Shown here in pieces: positions 22,810-31,468 of a DNA stretch of 35,724 nt (positions are counted from its first letter, which is position 1; every line of letters starts with the position of its first letter). The stretch is from CAZGOM01 sp964542875 (GTDB taxonomy: Bacteria; Planctomycetota; Phycisphaerae; Phycisphaerales; Phycisphaeraceae), in contig CAZIWA010000056.1 in the NCBI GenBank assembly GCA_964542875.1, positions 1 to 35,724 of the forward strand. The letters are read 5' to 3'. The notes beneath the pieces are model-generated. The model was not told the DNA's origin and searched no databases. It saw only the letters and a list, made by a program, of their open reading frames with translations. The translations under genes were made by a program, and so were the position numbers.

Positions 22810-24006
22810 ATGAACATCCTCCACCTCATCGACCCCGCTCACGACTACAACGGCCCCATGGCGCTCGCCTTGGCGGCCGCCGGCATCGGCCGCCTTCAGG
22901 GAATCCAGGATTCCCTCTGGCTCTGGGGCTCATCACAGCTCAAGCAGGATGCTCACACCGCTGGTCTGCGGAACGTCAATTTTGTCAGCACCCCGCTGGG
23001 AAACCCTCTGCTCCTGGCCGGCCGCCTCCGCTCCCTGCTGCGCGCCCAGCCTCAGGATGCGCTCATTGAATGCTGGTCGCCCCGGATGTTTCAAACCGTG
23101 CGCATCCTCGCGCCGCACCTCACCCGCACGCTCCGCGTCACCCGCACGCTCTCAGCCCAGGATTTGAAACTCACCCGCGCCACGCTCGCGTCCGACACCA
23201 CGCCATCCATCATCATCGCCATCAGTGCCACGCTCCGGCACCATCTGATCTCCCATGGCATCGCCCCGGAGCGCACCGTCACTCTTCCTCCGGGCATTGA
23301 TCTTTCCCTTCACCAACCCGGCCTGCGCGCCAAAATCCGTGAAGCCTGGGGCATCACCGGCGATAACGAAAAAGTCATCGGCTTCATCGCAGACCCGCCC
23401 CGCCTCGCCGATGCCTACCAGGTCATGATGGCCTCGGGCCTCACGGAGCTCTCTCAAACCGGCCTGGCCACCTTCGGCGGCGGCGTCGCCCTCACCTCAG
23501 ACAACCACACCTTCTACCGCACCCTTCTTCACCCCCATCAGCACCGCCTCTCCAACGCCATCTCCACCGCCATCAAGTTCCGCGACGCCGACGCCATCAT
23601 TCAGGACACCCGGATCGACTCTCCCTGGCTCACCCTCCCCGGCTGCGATGCCGTCGTCGCCGTCGGCCCTCACGCCTCCGGCCTGGGCCTGCTCCACGCC
23701 ATGGCCTCCGGCATCCCCATCGCCGCAGAAGCCACCCGCTCAAACTGCGAAGCGCTCGAAGACCAGCACAACGCCCTGCTCTCCAAGCCCGACTGGCTCC
23801 AGGGCCTCGCCCATAACATCATCCGCCTTCTGGACGACAAAGACCTCGCATGGCGTCTGAAAGAAAACGCGCGCCAGGACATTTACTCCACCTATTCCCG
23901 TTCCAGCTACTGCACCCGCCTCGGCCGCCTCTATCACGCCCTCCATGCCGGCGCACTCCCCACTCAGGCTGATATCACTCCGGACCTCGTCTCCACCCCC
24001 GCCTGA
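22810..24006 (+). CDS. GT4-like glycosyltransferase
   Basis: A GT-B fold glycosyltransferase related to family 4, 398 residues from the ATG at 22810, the first that matches the family; an upstream open frame overlaps the lipoprotein gene. The N-terminal half has MNILHLIDPAHDYNGPMALA. The linker is ERTVTLPPGIDLSLHQPG, as in GT4 enzymes where a glycine-rich TLPPGID-like turn precedes the C-terminal domain. That domain has AVVAVGPHASGLGLLHAMAS, GIPIAAEATRSNCEAL and a final YSTYSRSSYCTRLGRLY. The usual E-x7-E motif is altered: the region reads GPHASGLGLLHAMASG, so the first Glu position is not obvious. The substrate is unknown. It may serve cell-envelope glycan synthesis. Confidence 0.82.
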   Translation: MNILHLIDPAHDYNGPMALALAAAGIGRLQGIQDSLWLWGSSQLKQDAHTAGLRNVNFVSTPLGNPLLLAGRLRSLLRAQPQDALIECWSPRMFQTVRILAPHLTRTLRVTRTLSAQDLKLTRATLASDTTPSIIIAISATLRHHLISHGIAPERTVTLPPGIDLSLHQPGLRAKIREAWGITGDNEKVIGFIADPPRLADAYQVMMASGLTELSQTGLATFGGGVALTSDNHTFYRTLLHPHQHRLSNAISTAIKFRDADAIIQDTRIDSPWLTLPGCDAVVAVGPHASGLGLLHAMASGIPIAAEATRSNCEALEDQHNALLSKPDWLQGLAHNIIRLLDDKDLAWRLKENARQDIYSTYSRSSYCTRLGRLYHALHAGALPTQADITPDLVSTPA

Positions 24007-24007
24007 T

Positions 24008-24035
24008 ATTCCTTATTCGTAACTCGTCATTCCCG
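24008..24035. repeat. Heptamer tandem repeat (ATTCGTA-type), four units
   Basis: ATTCCTT, ATTCGTA, ACTCGTC and ATTCCCG follow in register, directly after the glycosyltransferase stop codon. Confidence 0.65.
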
Positions 24036-24066
24036 CACGCTCTCCTTCCGCGTTACCATCTTCCCC

Positions 24067-25689
24067 ATGCCAAACCGCTACTTCGACGCCTACGCCGGCT
24101 ACGGTCCTTTCCTCAACAAAGACCCCGAGGCCCGCTGGTCCCTGGCCCATCTGCTCGAAGACCTCGATCTCGCCTCCATCGACGGCGCTCTGGTCCACCA
24201 CCACATGGCCCAGACTTACGACCCCATGTTCATCAACCGCAGAATGCTCTCGGAGCTCGCGCCTCACCGCGACCGGTTGGCGCCCTGCTTTGCCGCCATG
24301 CCTGATGTCGCAGGCGACTTTCCCAGCCCCAAAGACTTCGTCAAGGAACTCAGAGACAACAACGTCCGCGCCGTCCGGATCGATCCCGACCGCTACAACT
24401 TCCCCGCCATCGAATCCATCTGGGCGCCTCTGCGCGATGCTCTCCAAGCGGAAAAAATCCTCTGCGTCATGCCCGTCCCGTATGGCAGCGGTGTGGACTT
24501 CACCAAGCTCGACACCCTTCTCTCCATCTTCAACCGCGGCCCCTGCCTCATCGTCAATCACGGCTGGACGCAATTCCACGCCATCGCCTCCCTCATGACC
24601 CGTCACCCTCACCTCCACCTGGAGTTCAGCCACTTCCAGGCCAACCGCGCGCCGGAGTTCTTCGCCCAGCGCTTTGGTGCCAGCCGGCTTCTCTTTGGCA
24701 CCGGGCTCCCCCACCGCGCCCCAGGCGCTGCCCGCGGCTTCTTTGACTATTCCCTGCTCCCTCAGTCCGACGTCCAGCAAATCACTTTCACAAACCTCTC
24801 CCGCCTGCTGGGCTTCACTCCCAGGCCATGCCCCGCTTCCACCCACGAAGACGCCATCACTCTCGCCGTCAAAGCAGGCAAGCCCATCCCCTGTCCCGTC
24901 TGGGACGCCCACTGCCACATCGGCCACGACGGCGTTACCGCGCTCTCCCACAACATCGTCGCCCACCAAGGCGGCGCAGCCGGCATGCTCGAACTCAAAA
25001 ACAGAGTCGGTATCGGCAAAACCGCCATCATGTCCTGGTCGGGTCCGCTCTCCATGGACACGGACCTCGGCAACCAAACCGTCGCCAGCGCCGTCGAACG
25101 CCACCCCGACCGGTTCATCGGGCTCTCCACCATCAACCCCGACTATGATTCCCCCGAAAAAATCCAGGAAATCATCGCCCACTACCATCTCAAGCTCCGC
25201 TTCCCCGGCCTCAAAACCTTCACCCCTTGCCAGACCCTCGACTACAACGACCCCGCCTTCCACGCCTGGCTCTCATTTGGCGACACCCACCGGCTCTACA
25301 TGGTTTTCGACCCTAAAAACGGCACCGGCTCCACCGATGTCGCTCACGACCTGGCCACCCGTTACCCCAATCTCTCCCTCCACCTCGACCATTGCGGGCA
25401 ATCCTGGCCCTACGCCCGCTGGGCCGTGGGCTTGGTCAAAAAATACCCCAACATCCACGCGCAATTGAACTTCACCATGGTCACCAACGGTGTCATCGAA
25501 TACCTCGCCCGCGAGATCGGCGCTGACCGCATGCTCTTCGGCACCGACTCCCCCATGCGAGACCCCCGCCCCCAGGCCACCTGGCTGGCTTTCACCCGGC
25601 TCACCGAAGCCCAAAAGCGCGTCATCTACGCCGAAAACTTCCAGCGTGATCTCGCCCGCTGTTACCCAACCCTCGCCAAATCCTCCTGA
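24067..25689 (+). CDS. Tandem amidohydrolase (PF04909-type), first domain degenerate
   Basis: Two amidohydrolase-2 domains lie in one 540-residue chain. The second (from ~residue 275) has the metal motif WDAHCHIGH (His282, His284), LHLDHCGQSW and LFGTDSPMRDP (Asp494), and is probably an active metal-dependent hydrolase or decarboxylase. The first (residues 1-~262) keeps the fold pattern: FDAYAGYGP, IVNHGWTQFH, LFGTGLPHRAPG and the C-terminal ITFTNLSRLLG. It lacks the HxH pair (YAGYG in its place) and the Asp of the GTD motif (GTG), so it should be catalytically dead and may regulate or stabilise the second half. The substrate is unknown. Confidence 0.88.
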   Translation: MPNRYFDAYAGYGPFLNKDPEARWSLAHLLEDLDLASIDGALVHHHMAQTYDPMFINRRMLSELAPHRDRLAPCFAAMPDVAGDFPSPKDFVKELRDNNVRAVRIDPDRYNFPAIESIWAPLRDALQAEKILCVMPVPYGSGVDFTKLDTLLSIFNRGPCLIVNHGWTQFHAIASLMTRHPHLHLEFSHFQANRAPEFFAQRFGASRLLFGTGLPHRAPGAARGFFDYSLLPQSDVQQITFTNLSRLLGFTPRPCPASTHEDAITLAVKAGKPIPCPVWDAHCHIGHDGVTALSHNIVAHQGGAAGMLELKNRVGIGKTAIMSWSGPLSMDTDLGNQTVASAVERHPDRFIGLSTINPDYDSPEKIQEIIAHYHLKLRFPGLKTFTPCQTLDYNDPAFHAWLSFGDTHRLYMVFDPKNGTGSTDVAHDLATRYPNLSLHLDHCGQSWPYARWAVGLVKKYPNIHAQLNFTMVTNGVIEYLAREIGADRMLFGTDSPMRDPRPQATWLAFTRLTEAQKRVIYAENFQRDLARCYPTLAKSS

Positions 25690-25786
25690 TCCAAATCCTC
25701 GCCGGCCACCCACTCCATCCGCGTGCCATCCTCTCGTCTTCGCGAGCGTGTCTTTTCCCCTCCCCGCACCCTGAACCCCTCCTCGC

Positions 25787-26803
25787 TCACTTCACCTTCA
25801 CCACTTCAATCGCATCCAGCATTTTCCCCTCGCCCACTTTGCTGGACCCGCCGACCACCAGCAGTTGGTCGCCGTTGGCCACCATCCGGCCCACGATTCG
25901 CGGCTCGCTCTTACCCACCTTTTCCCACGCATCGCCTTTGGCGTTCAGACGCAGCATCGATCCATCCGCGATATTCATGTACAGCGCCCCTTCCATCGTG
26001 CATGCCGAAGGCGCAAACCCATTGCGGTCCCCATCAGGGAAGCCCGGGCCGTGCGTCCAGGAATCGGTCTTTGGGTCATAGATTTCGGTCAACTGCAGGC
26101 GCGTGGCTTCCTTGTCCAGCCCGCCCATGATGTAGATTTTCCCATCCAGCACACCCGCGATAAACGCCCTGCGTTCAAAGGGCTGCTTGACGCTCTTCCA
26201 TCCCTCGGAGGGTTTATCCAGATCCAGCACCACCATGTCCGTCGGCCACGTCGGTTTGGCTCCGCCCCCAAGCTGTGTCCATCCGCCGATCACATAAAGC
26301 TTGCTTCCGACCACTGCCACGTCATGCGAAGACCGAGGCGCCGGCAAAGCCGGCAGGCTTTCCCATTTCTTCGTCGCCGGGTCATAGCTCACCACTTCGG
26401 CTGTTGAAAAGTTATCACTCTTCTCACCGGCCTTGTTCTTGGGCTGCATGCCGCCTGCGCGATAGATTTTGCCTTTATACGCAGCAAGGTTCATGCCCTG
26501 GAGCACGGGCCCTTCCGGCAGTGCTTCCCAGGTTTTGCCGTCCGTCAGGTTCAACCGGTTGAACTTCCCGGACACTCCCGTCGCGGAGTACGTGTGCGTC
26601 TTGGCCAGATGCCCGCCATACACATAAAGCCAGCCGTTGTCGGCCACCGCGCCAAAGCTGGAGACCCCTTCGGGCATCGCCGCGTACGCCGCGGGCAAAG
26701 CCTTGGCCGTCGCTGGCGCATCCACGGCGAAAGCCGTGCAAATGCTCATCGCCGCCACGCTTGCCAACACCGTCGCACGCATCCATCGAGAGGTTCCAGC
26801 CAT
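25787..26803 (-). CDS. Secreted kelch-repeat protein
   Basis: The ATG at 26803, with AGGAG eight bases upstream, is preferred over a TTG six bases earlier; it gives 338 residues. A signal peptide ends near AFAVDA. The mature part is a kelch beta-propeller with blades such as GWLYVYGGH, GKIYRAGGM, SKLYVIGGW, GKIYIMGGL and a last one ending in LLVVGGSS. Proteins of this form bind ligands or carry oxidase activity only when copper residues are present; none are recognisable here. It is a shorter paralogue of the gene at 27123-28559, sharing PEGVSSFGAVADNGWLYVYG with it, but lacks the C-terminal metal-binding part. Confidence 0.88.
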   Translation of the reverse strand: MAGTSRWMRATVLASVAAMSICTAFAVDAPATAKALPAAYAAMPEGVSSFGAVADNGWLYVYGGHLAKTHTYSATGVSGKFNRLNLTDGKTWEALPEGPVLQGMNLAAYKGKIYRAGGMQPKNKAGEKSDNFSTAEVVSYDPATKKWESLPALPAPRSSHDVAVVGSKLYVIGGWTQLGGGAKPTWPTDMVVLDLDKPSEGWKSVKQPFERRAFIAGVLDGKIYIMGGLDKEATRLQLTEIYDPKTDSWTHGPGFPDGDRNGFAPSACTMEGALYMNIADGSMLRLNAKGDAWEKVGKSEPRIVGRMVANGDQLLVVGGSSKVGEGKMLDAIEVVKVK

Positions 26804-26988
26804 GTTCAATCTCCTGGCGGTTCTTAGCGGTCAGACATCACAAATCGAAAAGTCTTTAACTGACGAGCAGGGTAAAAGCATTTGGGGCATCGGGTTTTCG
26901 GGCTATCGGGGGGCTTCGATCAAGTTCATGCCGCTCAAGGTGAATGCGGGTTTTGCGGCATGACTCCCCTTTGGGTTCCTCATGGACC

Positions 26989-27016
26989 CCCGACAACCCG
27001 TAACCCGACACCCGAG
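26989..27016. repeat. Heptamer tandem repeat (ACCCGAC-type), four units
   Basis: CCCGACA, ACCCGTA, ACCCGAC and ACCCGAG follow in exact register, in the 319-base spacer between the two kelch genes. The rest of the spacer holds the hairpin at 27061-27090; I see no gene in it. Confidence 0.65.
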
Positions 27017-27060
27017 CGCGTGGGAATCGGCAATTGCTTTTACCCTGAACTGACGAGGGA

Positions 27061-27090
27061 GCAGGTGCCTCTTTCAGCGAAAGCACCTGC
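27061..27090 (-). terminator. Possible terminator after the kelch-YHS gene
   Basis: GCAGGTGC and GCACCTGC form an 8-bp stem with a loop of 14 bases that can pair further. No T-run follows on the minus strand, so it would be weak. It lies about 33 bases beyond the stop of the minus-strand gene. Confidence 0.45.
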
Positions 27091-27122
27091 CCCCTGTGTC
27101 CATTTCACTTATCCGCGGGAAA

Positions 27123-28559
27123 TCACTTCGCCGCAGCCACCTGCCCCAGTTGAGGCAGGATCTTCACGTCGGCATACTTCTCCGGGTCCGCGTTCCACTT
27201 GCGCAGTGCAGCCTTGTCGAAGAAGTAGATCGTCTTGCCCTTGTACTCCGCGGAAACGTCCTTCGACGAAACCACGCAGTCACGGTTCACCGGGCAGTAA
27301 AGCTGCTCGATGGTCCGCTTGGGCACTTCCACGCCGGCCAGTTGAGGCAGGATCTCAACCCGGGCGTAAGCATCGGGGTCCTTCTCAAACTTCGCCATGC
27401 ATTTGTCGCAGCACACGGCAATCTTCTTGCCCTTGTACTCAACTGTCTTGGATTCCGCATCGATCTCCGTCCCAGTCATCACCGGGCAGAATTCCTGCTT
27501 CTTCTCACCCTTGTCCGCAGCCTTGGCTTCTGCGTAAGGCTTGGAAACATCCACGATGTCGATGGTGCTGCGGTTCGTGCCTTTGCCCGAAGACCCACCC
27601 ACCACCAGCAGTTGGGAAGGTGCATTGGGCACCATGCGGGCCACGATGCGCCCGGGGGTGGTGCCGACCTTCTCCCACTTCTTGCCGGCGCTGTCGAGCT
27701 TGTACACGGAGCCATCAGCCACGCTCATGTAAAGCTTGCCGTCCAGCACGCACGCGGCGCAGGAGAACCCATTGTTCCCGCCGCCGGGGATCTCAGGCCC
27801 AACACTCCACTTGTTGGCCGCCGGGTCATAAATCTGAACTTCCAGTTCCGTATCGCCTTCCATCGACAGGCCGCCCAGCGCGTACAGCTTGCCGTCGAAA
27901 GCCGTCACCATGAACGCGCGCCGTTGGAACGGCTGTGGGATCGGCTTCCAGCTCGGGCTGGCTTCGGCCACATCCATCACCAGCATTTCCTTGGGCCAGG
28001 TATTTTTCTTTTCCTTGCCCTGCATGAACCAGCCGCCCACCACGTACATCTTGCTTCCGATGAACGCCACATCGTGGGAAGACCGGGGTTCCGGCAGCGC
28101 GGGCAGGCTTTCCCACGTCTTGGTCTTGGTGTCGAAGCGTGCCACATCGGCGATGGAAACCAGGTCCTGCTTCTCGCCCTTCTTGTTCTTGGGCTCCATG
28201 CCGCCCACCCGGTAAATCTTGCCGTCATACGCAGCCAGGTTCATCCCCTGCACGCCGGGCCCGCCGGGGAGCTTTTCCCAGGTCTTGCCGTCAGCCAGGC
28301 TCAGCCGGTTGAACGAGTTGGATGCAGTCTCGTTGTTGTAGTCGTGACGCGTGCCCTTGTGCCCGCCGTACACGTACAGCCAGCCGCCATCGGCCACCGC
28401 GCCGAAGCTGGAAACCGACTCAGGAATATTGGCATATTCAGCAGGCAGGGCCGCGGGCTTTGCATCAGCGGCCATCGCACCCGCAGCCGTGAACATCATC
28501 GCCACGGCCAGCACGCCGCCGGCCAGCAGACGGGAACCGATCTTACATGCGTTTTTCAT
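27123..28559 (-). CDS. Secreted kelch protein with two C-terminal YHS-like domains
   Basis: 478 residues. A signal peptide (basic start, hydrophobic LLAGGVLAVAMMFTAAGAM, cleavage near AMA) is followed by a kelch propeller with blades such as GWLYVYGGH, GKIYRVGGM, KMYVVGGW and GKLYALGGL. The C-terminal 123 residues form two repeats. The first (356-~404) has EFCPVMTG, YKGKKIAVCCDKC and so Cys pairs suited to bind a transition metal, as in YHS or TRASH-type domains. The second (~415-468) has LYCPVNRDC but reads YFFDKA where the first has VCCDKC, so half the ligands are lost. A role in periplasmic metal handling is plausible, with the DUF4198 gene upstream. It is preceded by its own spacer of 120 bases. 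Confidence 0.88.
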   Translation of the reverse strand: MKNACKIGSRLLAGGVLAVAMMFTAAGAMAADAKPAALPAEYANIPESVSSFGAVADGGWLYVYGGHKGTRHDYNNETASNSFNRLSLADGKTWEKLPGGPGVQGMNLAAYDGKIYRVGGMEPKNKKGEKQDLVSIADVARFDTKTKTWESLPALPEPRSSHDVAFIGSKMYVVGGWFMQGKEKKNTWPKEMLVMDVAEASPSWKPIPQPFQRRAFMVTAFDGKLYALGGLSMEGDTELEVQIYDPAANKWSVGPEIPGGGNNGFSCAACVLDGKLYMSVADGSVYKLDSAGKKWEKVGTTPGRIVARMVPNAPSQLLVVGGSSGKGTNRSTIDIVDVSKPYAEAKAADKGEKKQEFCPVMTGTEIDAESKTVEYKGKKIAVCCDKCMAKFEKDPDAYARVEILPQLAGVEVPKRTIEQLYCPVNRDCVVSSKDVSAEYKGKTIYFFDKAALRKWNADPEKYADVKILPQLGQVAAAK

Positions 28560-28679
28560 TGCTCAATCATCTTTCCGAGGGGCTTTCCCTCATTTTCCAA
28601 AACACCCCTCATCTCGTAAAAGAAGAGGGCAAAGACGTGGGCTGGTTTCACCGGCCTCCGCCCACCCGGGATGTCCGAT

Positions 28680-29372
28680 TTACTTCGCCACGCCGATATC
28701 CGCCACCAGGGTGGGGTAGCTGCGCACTTCTTCGTACTTCTTGCCGTTGAGCTCGCCGGACTTGGCTTCCGTCACCTTCGCCCACGCGCCGAAACGGCCC
28801 GTCTCGGTGATCACCGGCGTTTCGCCGTTCTCATCGGTCGTCAGCTTCTTCACGCCTTCCGTGCCGGGGTAGATCACGTTGATCTCCGTCTTGGTTACGG
28901 GTTTTCCGCCGGACAGGAACTTAATCTTCGCCGCACCCGGCTTGCCCACCACCACAAGTTCCACGGGCAGCTTTTCGCCCACGGTGGCCTTGGCGTCAAA
29001 CGCATCGCCGACCACGGACTTGGGGTAATAGGTAAACGAGTAGGGCTTGGAGTCGCCACGCTGTTTCACGCCCATTTCCAGTGTCCCGTAAATCACACGC
29101 AAGCCGCTGCCGGGCACGGCCAGTTCATAGTGGTGGTCGTGTTCTTTGCCCAGGGGAGCCGCGGTGTCTTTGCCGGCGCTGTCGCGCACGACCAGCTTGG
29201 AGTTAGCCACCAGGCTCGCCTTGATGTCCTTGTCGATGTCGAGATCTTCAGAAAGAAACACGTTCGCCTGCACGCCGGATTTATCCGCCACCACAAACGG
29301 GAAATGCGCCATTGCCGAAGCGCTGGCGATCATCATGGCGGCCGCAGTTACGATCACTTGCAATCTGGACAT
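28680..29372 (-). CDS. DUF4198 exported protein
   Basis: A 230-residue exported protein with a signal peptide cut after MASAMA-like residues; the mature protein begins near HFPFVVADKSG. DUF4198 proteins are beta-rich, start with a His-containing strand and are often found near metal transport genes; here KEHDHHYELAVPGSG adds further histidines. Later stretches are YPKSVVGDAFDAKATVGEKL, VELVVVGKPGAAKIKFLSGG and a DENGETPVITETGRFGAWAK part typical of an Ig-like end. AAGGAG lies eight bases before the ATG. Its position ahead of the kelch-YHS gene on the same strand suggests joint expression and metal binding. Confidence 0.9.
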   Translation of the reverse strand: MSRLQVIVTAAAMMIASASAMAHFPFVVADKSGVQANVFLSEDLDIDKDIKASLVANSKLVVRDSAGKDTAAPLGKEHDHHYELAVPGSGLRVIYGTLEMGVKQRGDSKPYSFTYYPKSVVGDAFDAKATVGEKLPVELVVVGKPGAAKIKFLSGGKPVTKTEINVIYPGTEGVKKLTTDENGETPVITETGRFGAWAKVTEAKSGELNGKKYEEVRSYPTLVADIGVAK

Positions 29373-29440
29373 CTCACGAATCTCCTTGAATGGATGAATG
29401 AAAATGAAACAAGCCGATCAAGCCGAAAAACACATCCGGC

Positions 29441-30007
29441 TCAGGGCCTGCACTCCTTGGGAACCGAAGCGTCCGGGCATTGCGACGCCGCTGCCTCTAA
29501 AAGGGCCTTCCCCTGCTTTGAGTTTTGTGTCACCCACTGGCTCTCTGGCCCAGCGGTGCGAATAAGAATCCCCTCCGGCGCAACTTCCCCTAGGCCTTGC
29601 GCCACCATGTTTTCGGTCAAGCCTTCCGTCTTGCCTGGAAACACCTTCGCAACGGCCTTGGGGTCGTAGCTTTCCAGGTAGCCCACTTTCCGGCTTGCCT
29701 TGTCGCTGCACGCCGTACAGCTAAACACACGCGCCAGCACACCGGTCTGCTTTCCCTGCTCATCGGAAGGCGCTGCCACCGGCCCCACGGAAAAGGCCGG
29801 TGTCGTAAACAGCTCCCCGGTCGCAGGGTCGTAATAGTAGAAGGCGCTGCTGGGCGAGCTGCGCACACCGCCCATCGAATACCACCCGCCAAACAACGCA
29901 GTCGGCCCCAGAACCAAAAGCACCACCACAATCACATTGGACCGAAGCAGGTTCTTTACCCAACCCGGTTCTGCGTCTTCAGTTTTTTTGATTCCCGTGC
30001 GTGCCAT
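29441..30007 (-). CDS. Single-pass membrane protein of unknown function
   Basis: 188 residues with one membrane helix (VIVVVLLVLGPTALFGGWYS, about residues 25-44) and an outside part of about 140 residues. That part has YYYDPATGELFTTPAF and a C-x2-C motif (FSCTACSD) that could bind a metal or form a disulfide. The C-terminal QCPDASVPKECRP adds two more cysteines. Similar short anchored proteins accompany pseudopilin-like genes in planctomycetes; no function is established. The pseudopilin-like gene precedes it on the same strand, separated by a hairpin. Confidence 0.75.
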   Translation of the reverse strand: MARTGIKKTEDAEPGWVKNLLRSNVIVVVLLVLGPTALFGGWYSMGGVRSSPSSAFYYYDPATGELFTTPAFSVGPVAAPSDEQGKQTGVLARVFSCTACSDKASRKVGYLESYDPKAVAKVFPGKTEGLTENMVAQGLGEVAPEGILIRTAGPESQWVTQNSKQGKALLEAAASQCPDASVPKECRP

Positions 30008-30078
30008 TGCTTACGTTTTCCTGATCGCCCCTCGAAAGCGCCCGAACCAGAGCCAGCCCATACTTTTTAGAAGCCGGC

Positions 30079-30107
30079 GTGTCGGCCCCCGAATCAGGGG
30101 CCGACAC
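30079..30107 (-). terminator. Strong hairpin after the pseudopilin-like gene
   Basis: A perfect 11-bp GC-rich stem (30079-30089 with 30097-30107, loop of 7) lies 21 bases past the stop of the minus-strand gene. No T-run follows, so it may be a processing or partial terminator structure. Confidence 0.6.
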
Positions 30108-30127
30108 AGCCGCGTCAGAATCAAGCT

Positions 30128-31189
30128 TTAGAGATTGGGATTGCCGTCATCGGTGATGACGTCAGTCGCGCTGTCAGCCTTGTTGGACCAAAGCTGCATA
30201 TCGTTGAGGTCTTGAATGTTCATGCTCTTCACATGGCCATCAAAGAACGATGTCGCGACGCCTGAGCCATACCAGGGAGAAGGCATGCCGTTGTTGCCGG
30301 TGCCCGTCGTCAGCATGGGCTTGGCGGAGTTGAAGTCGCCAGGTTCCCAGAAGTTGAGCACGCTGCTCCAGGTGCCGCCCGTGGTCACCATTGCAAACTT
30401 CGGCGGACGGGCAACGTAATACCCGTCCACCAGTTGGCCCTGATAGTTACCCTGCACGCCGCCTGCCAAAGGCGCCGATGTCGCAGCAACCGGGTCCTTG
30501 CTCTTGGATTCCGTAAACACAATCATCTGCGAAGGACGGCGCACATTCTCAGCCCGGTACACGGCGTGCCCGTTCACATTCGGCACCCGGCCGTTAAACC
30601 CGCCAAAACCGCTGCCCGTGCCCGCCGCCGGCAAAGACGCCGCCGTCTGGCCATGCCCACCCAGGTACAGGCTGTTGAGCCCATACATCGGATTGGTCGT
30701 CACGGCATAAATAAAGCCCGGATCCGTCGGCTGGGGAATCGCCGTCCGGTGCGCGTGCGTCACCTTCACAAGGTCGCCCACATAAGGCAAAAGCCGGAAG
30801 GGGTAAAACGAAAGCTGGTAGCAGTCCGCCGCGCCGATCGAAATGGTCTGCCCGTTGTAAGGAATTTCCCAAGCACCCGAATAGGGATTGGTGTCGTCCA
30901 CCGGTTTGCCGCCAGCCACCCAGCCAAAGAAGCCCGGAGCACCGCTGCCGTAGGGGTACCCGTACATCAGGTTCCCCTTGTAATCCACCGAGTACTGGAA
31001 ATACCCAGCGGTGATCCCACGCTCACCTGCCTGGCTCTTGAGCGAAAGCGCAGATTCCCGCGCCTTGCCCAGCGCCGGCAACAAAATCCCGATCAGCAGC
31101 GCGATGATCGAAATCACCACGAGCAATTCAATCAAAGTAAACCCGCTAAGCCCGCGACAAACACGACCGTTCCGAGGTAGAATTCCCAT
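30128..31189 (-). CDS. Type II pseudopilin-like exported protein
   Basis: The ATG at 31189 has AAGGA upstream and gives 353 residues; the frame is open further upstream, but that part is leader. The N-terminus is a type IV/II prepilin signal: GLSGFTLIELLVVISIIALL with cleavage after Gly16, Phe17 as first residue and Glu at +5. A prepilin peptidase would cleave it and the helix would then assemble or anchor the protein. The C-terminal part has VATSFFDGHVKSM, the DG segment typical of the large planctomycete/verrucomicrobial pseudopilin families; the His that often precedes it by ten residues is not seen. A clear promoter lies at 31318-31346. The function of this expanded family is unknown. Confidence 0.9.
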   Translation of the reverse strand: MGILPRNGRVCRGLSGFTLIELLVVISIIALLIGILLPALGKARESALSLKSQAGERGITAGYFQYSVDYKGNLMYGYPYGSGAPGFFGWVAGGKPVDDTNPYSGAWEIPYNGQTISIGAADCYQLSFYPFRLLPYVGDLVKVTHAHRTAIPQPTDPGFIYAVTTNPMYGLNSLYLGGHGQTAASLPAAGTGSGFGGFNGRVPNVNGHAVYRAENVRRPSQMIVFTESKSKDPVAATSAPLAGGVQGNYQGQLVDGYYVARPPKFAMVTTGGTWSSVLNFWEPGDFNSAKPMLTTGTGNNGMPSPWYGSGVATSFFDGHVKSMNIQDLNDMQLWSNKADSATDVITDDGNPNL

Positions 31190-31274
31190 ACGAACAATCC
31201 TTGAAAAAGGGTTGATTCGACACGCGGCGGTCGGAGCACTCGCAAAGTAATTCCGGCCGTCGCTTTTTTTATCT

Positions 31275-31296
31275 CTCTCACTTCCGCAAGTGAGAG
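31275..31296 (-). promoter_or_regulatory. Hairpin in the leader of the pseudopilin-like gene
   Basis: CTCTCACTT and AAGTGAGAG form a perfect 9-bp stem with the loop CCGC. It lies close to the expected transcript start and could stabilise the leader, which is about 120 bases long. Confidence 0.5.
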
Positions 31297-31317
31297 TCAG
31301 TTTCAATATCGACGGAG

Positions 31318-31346
31318 AATATACAGCCATTGAGACTCAGAGTCAA
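31318..31346 (-). promoter_or_regulatory. Sigma-70 promoter of the pseudopilin-like gene
   Basis: On the minus strand TTGACT (31346-31341) is followed after exactly 17 bases by TATATT (31323-31318). Transcription should start near 31310. Confidence 0.75.
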
Positions 31347-31391
31347 TTAAAACCGCCGGTCGTAGCGGGGACAACTCATACACTGCAAACA

Positions 31392-31422
31392 AAAAAGACC
31401 GCGCCATCGGCACGGTCTTTTT
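31392..31422 (-). terminator. Bidirectional-looking terminator after the PhyH genes
   Basis: AAAAAGACCG and CGGTCTTTTT form a 10-bp stem, with an inner GCC/GGC pair in the loop. On the minus strand the stem runs into a run of T residues, about 47 bases past the PhyH stop. Confidence 0.88.
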
Positions 31423-31468
31423 GCTTTAAATATCTAGCTAAACATAGCTTATCAAGAACCAATACTTT

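Noticed and set aside
24013..25263. 416-codon minus-strand open frame opposite the amidohydrolase
   Set aside because: Low-complexity Gly/Val/Glu composition without motifs. The plus strand encodes recognisable amidohydrolase motifs.
27096..28619. Long plus-strand open frame opposite the kelch-YHS gene
   Set aside because: It mirrors the minus-strand gene, is rich in His/Arg/Leu, shows no domain motifs and has no ribosome binding site. The minus-strand frame has a signal peptide, kelch blades and YHS-like motifs.
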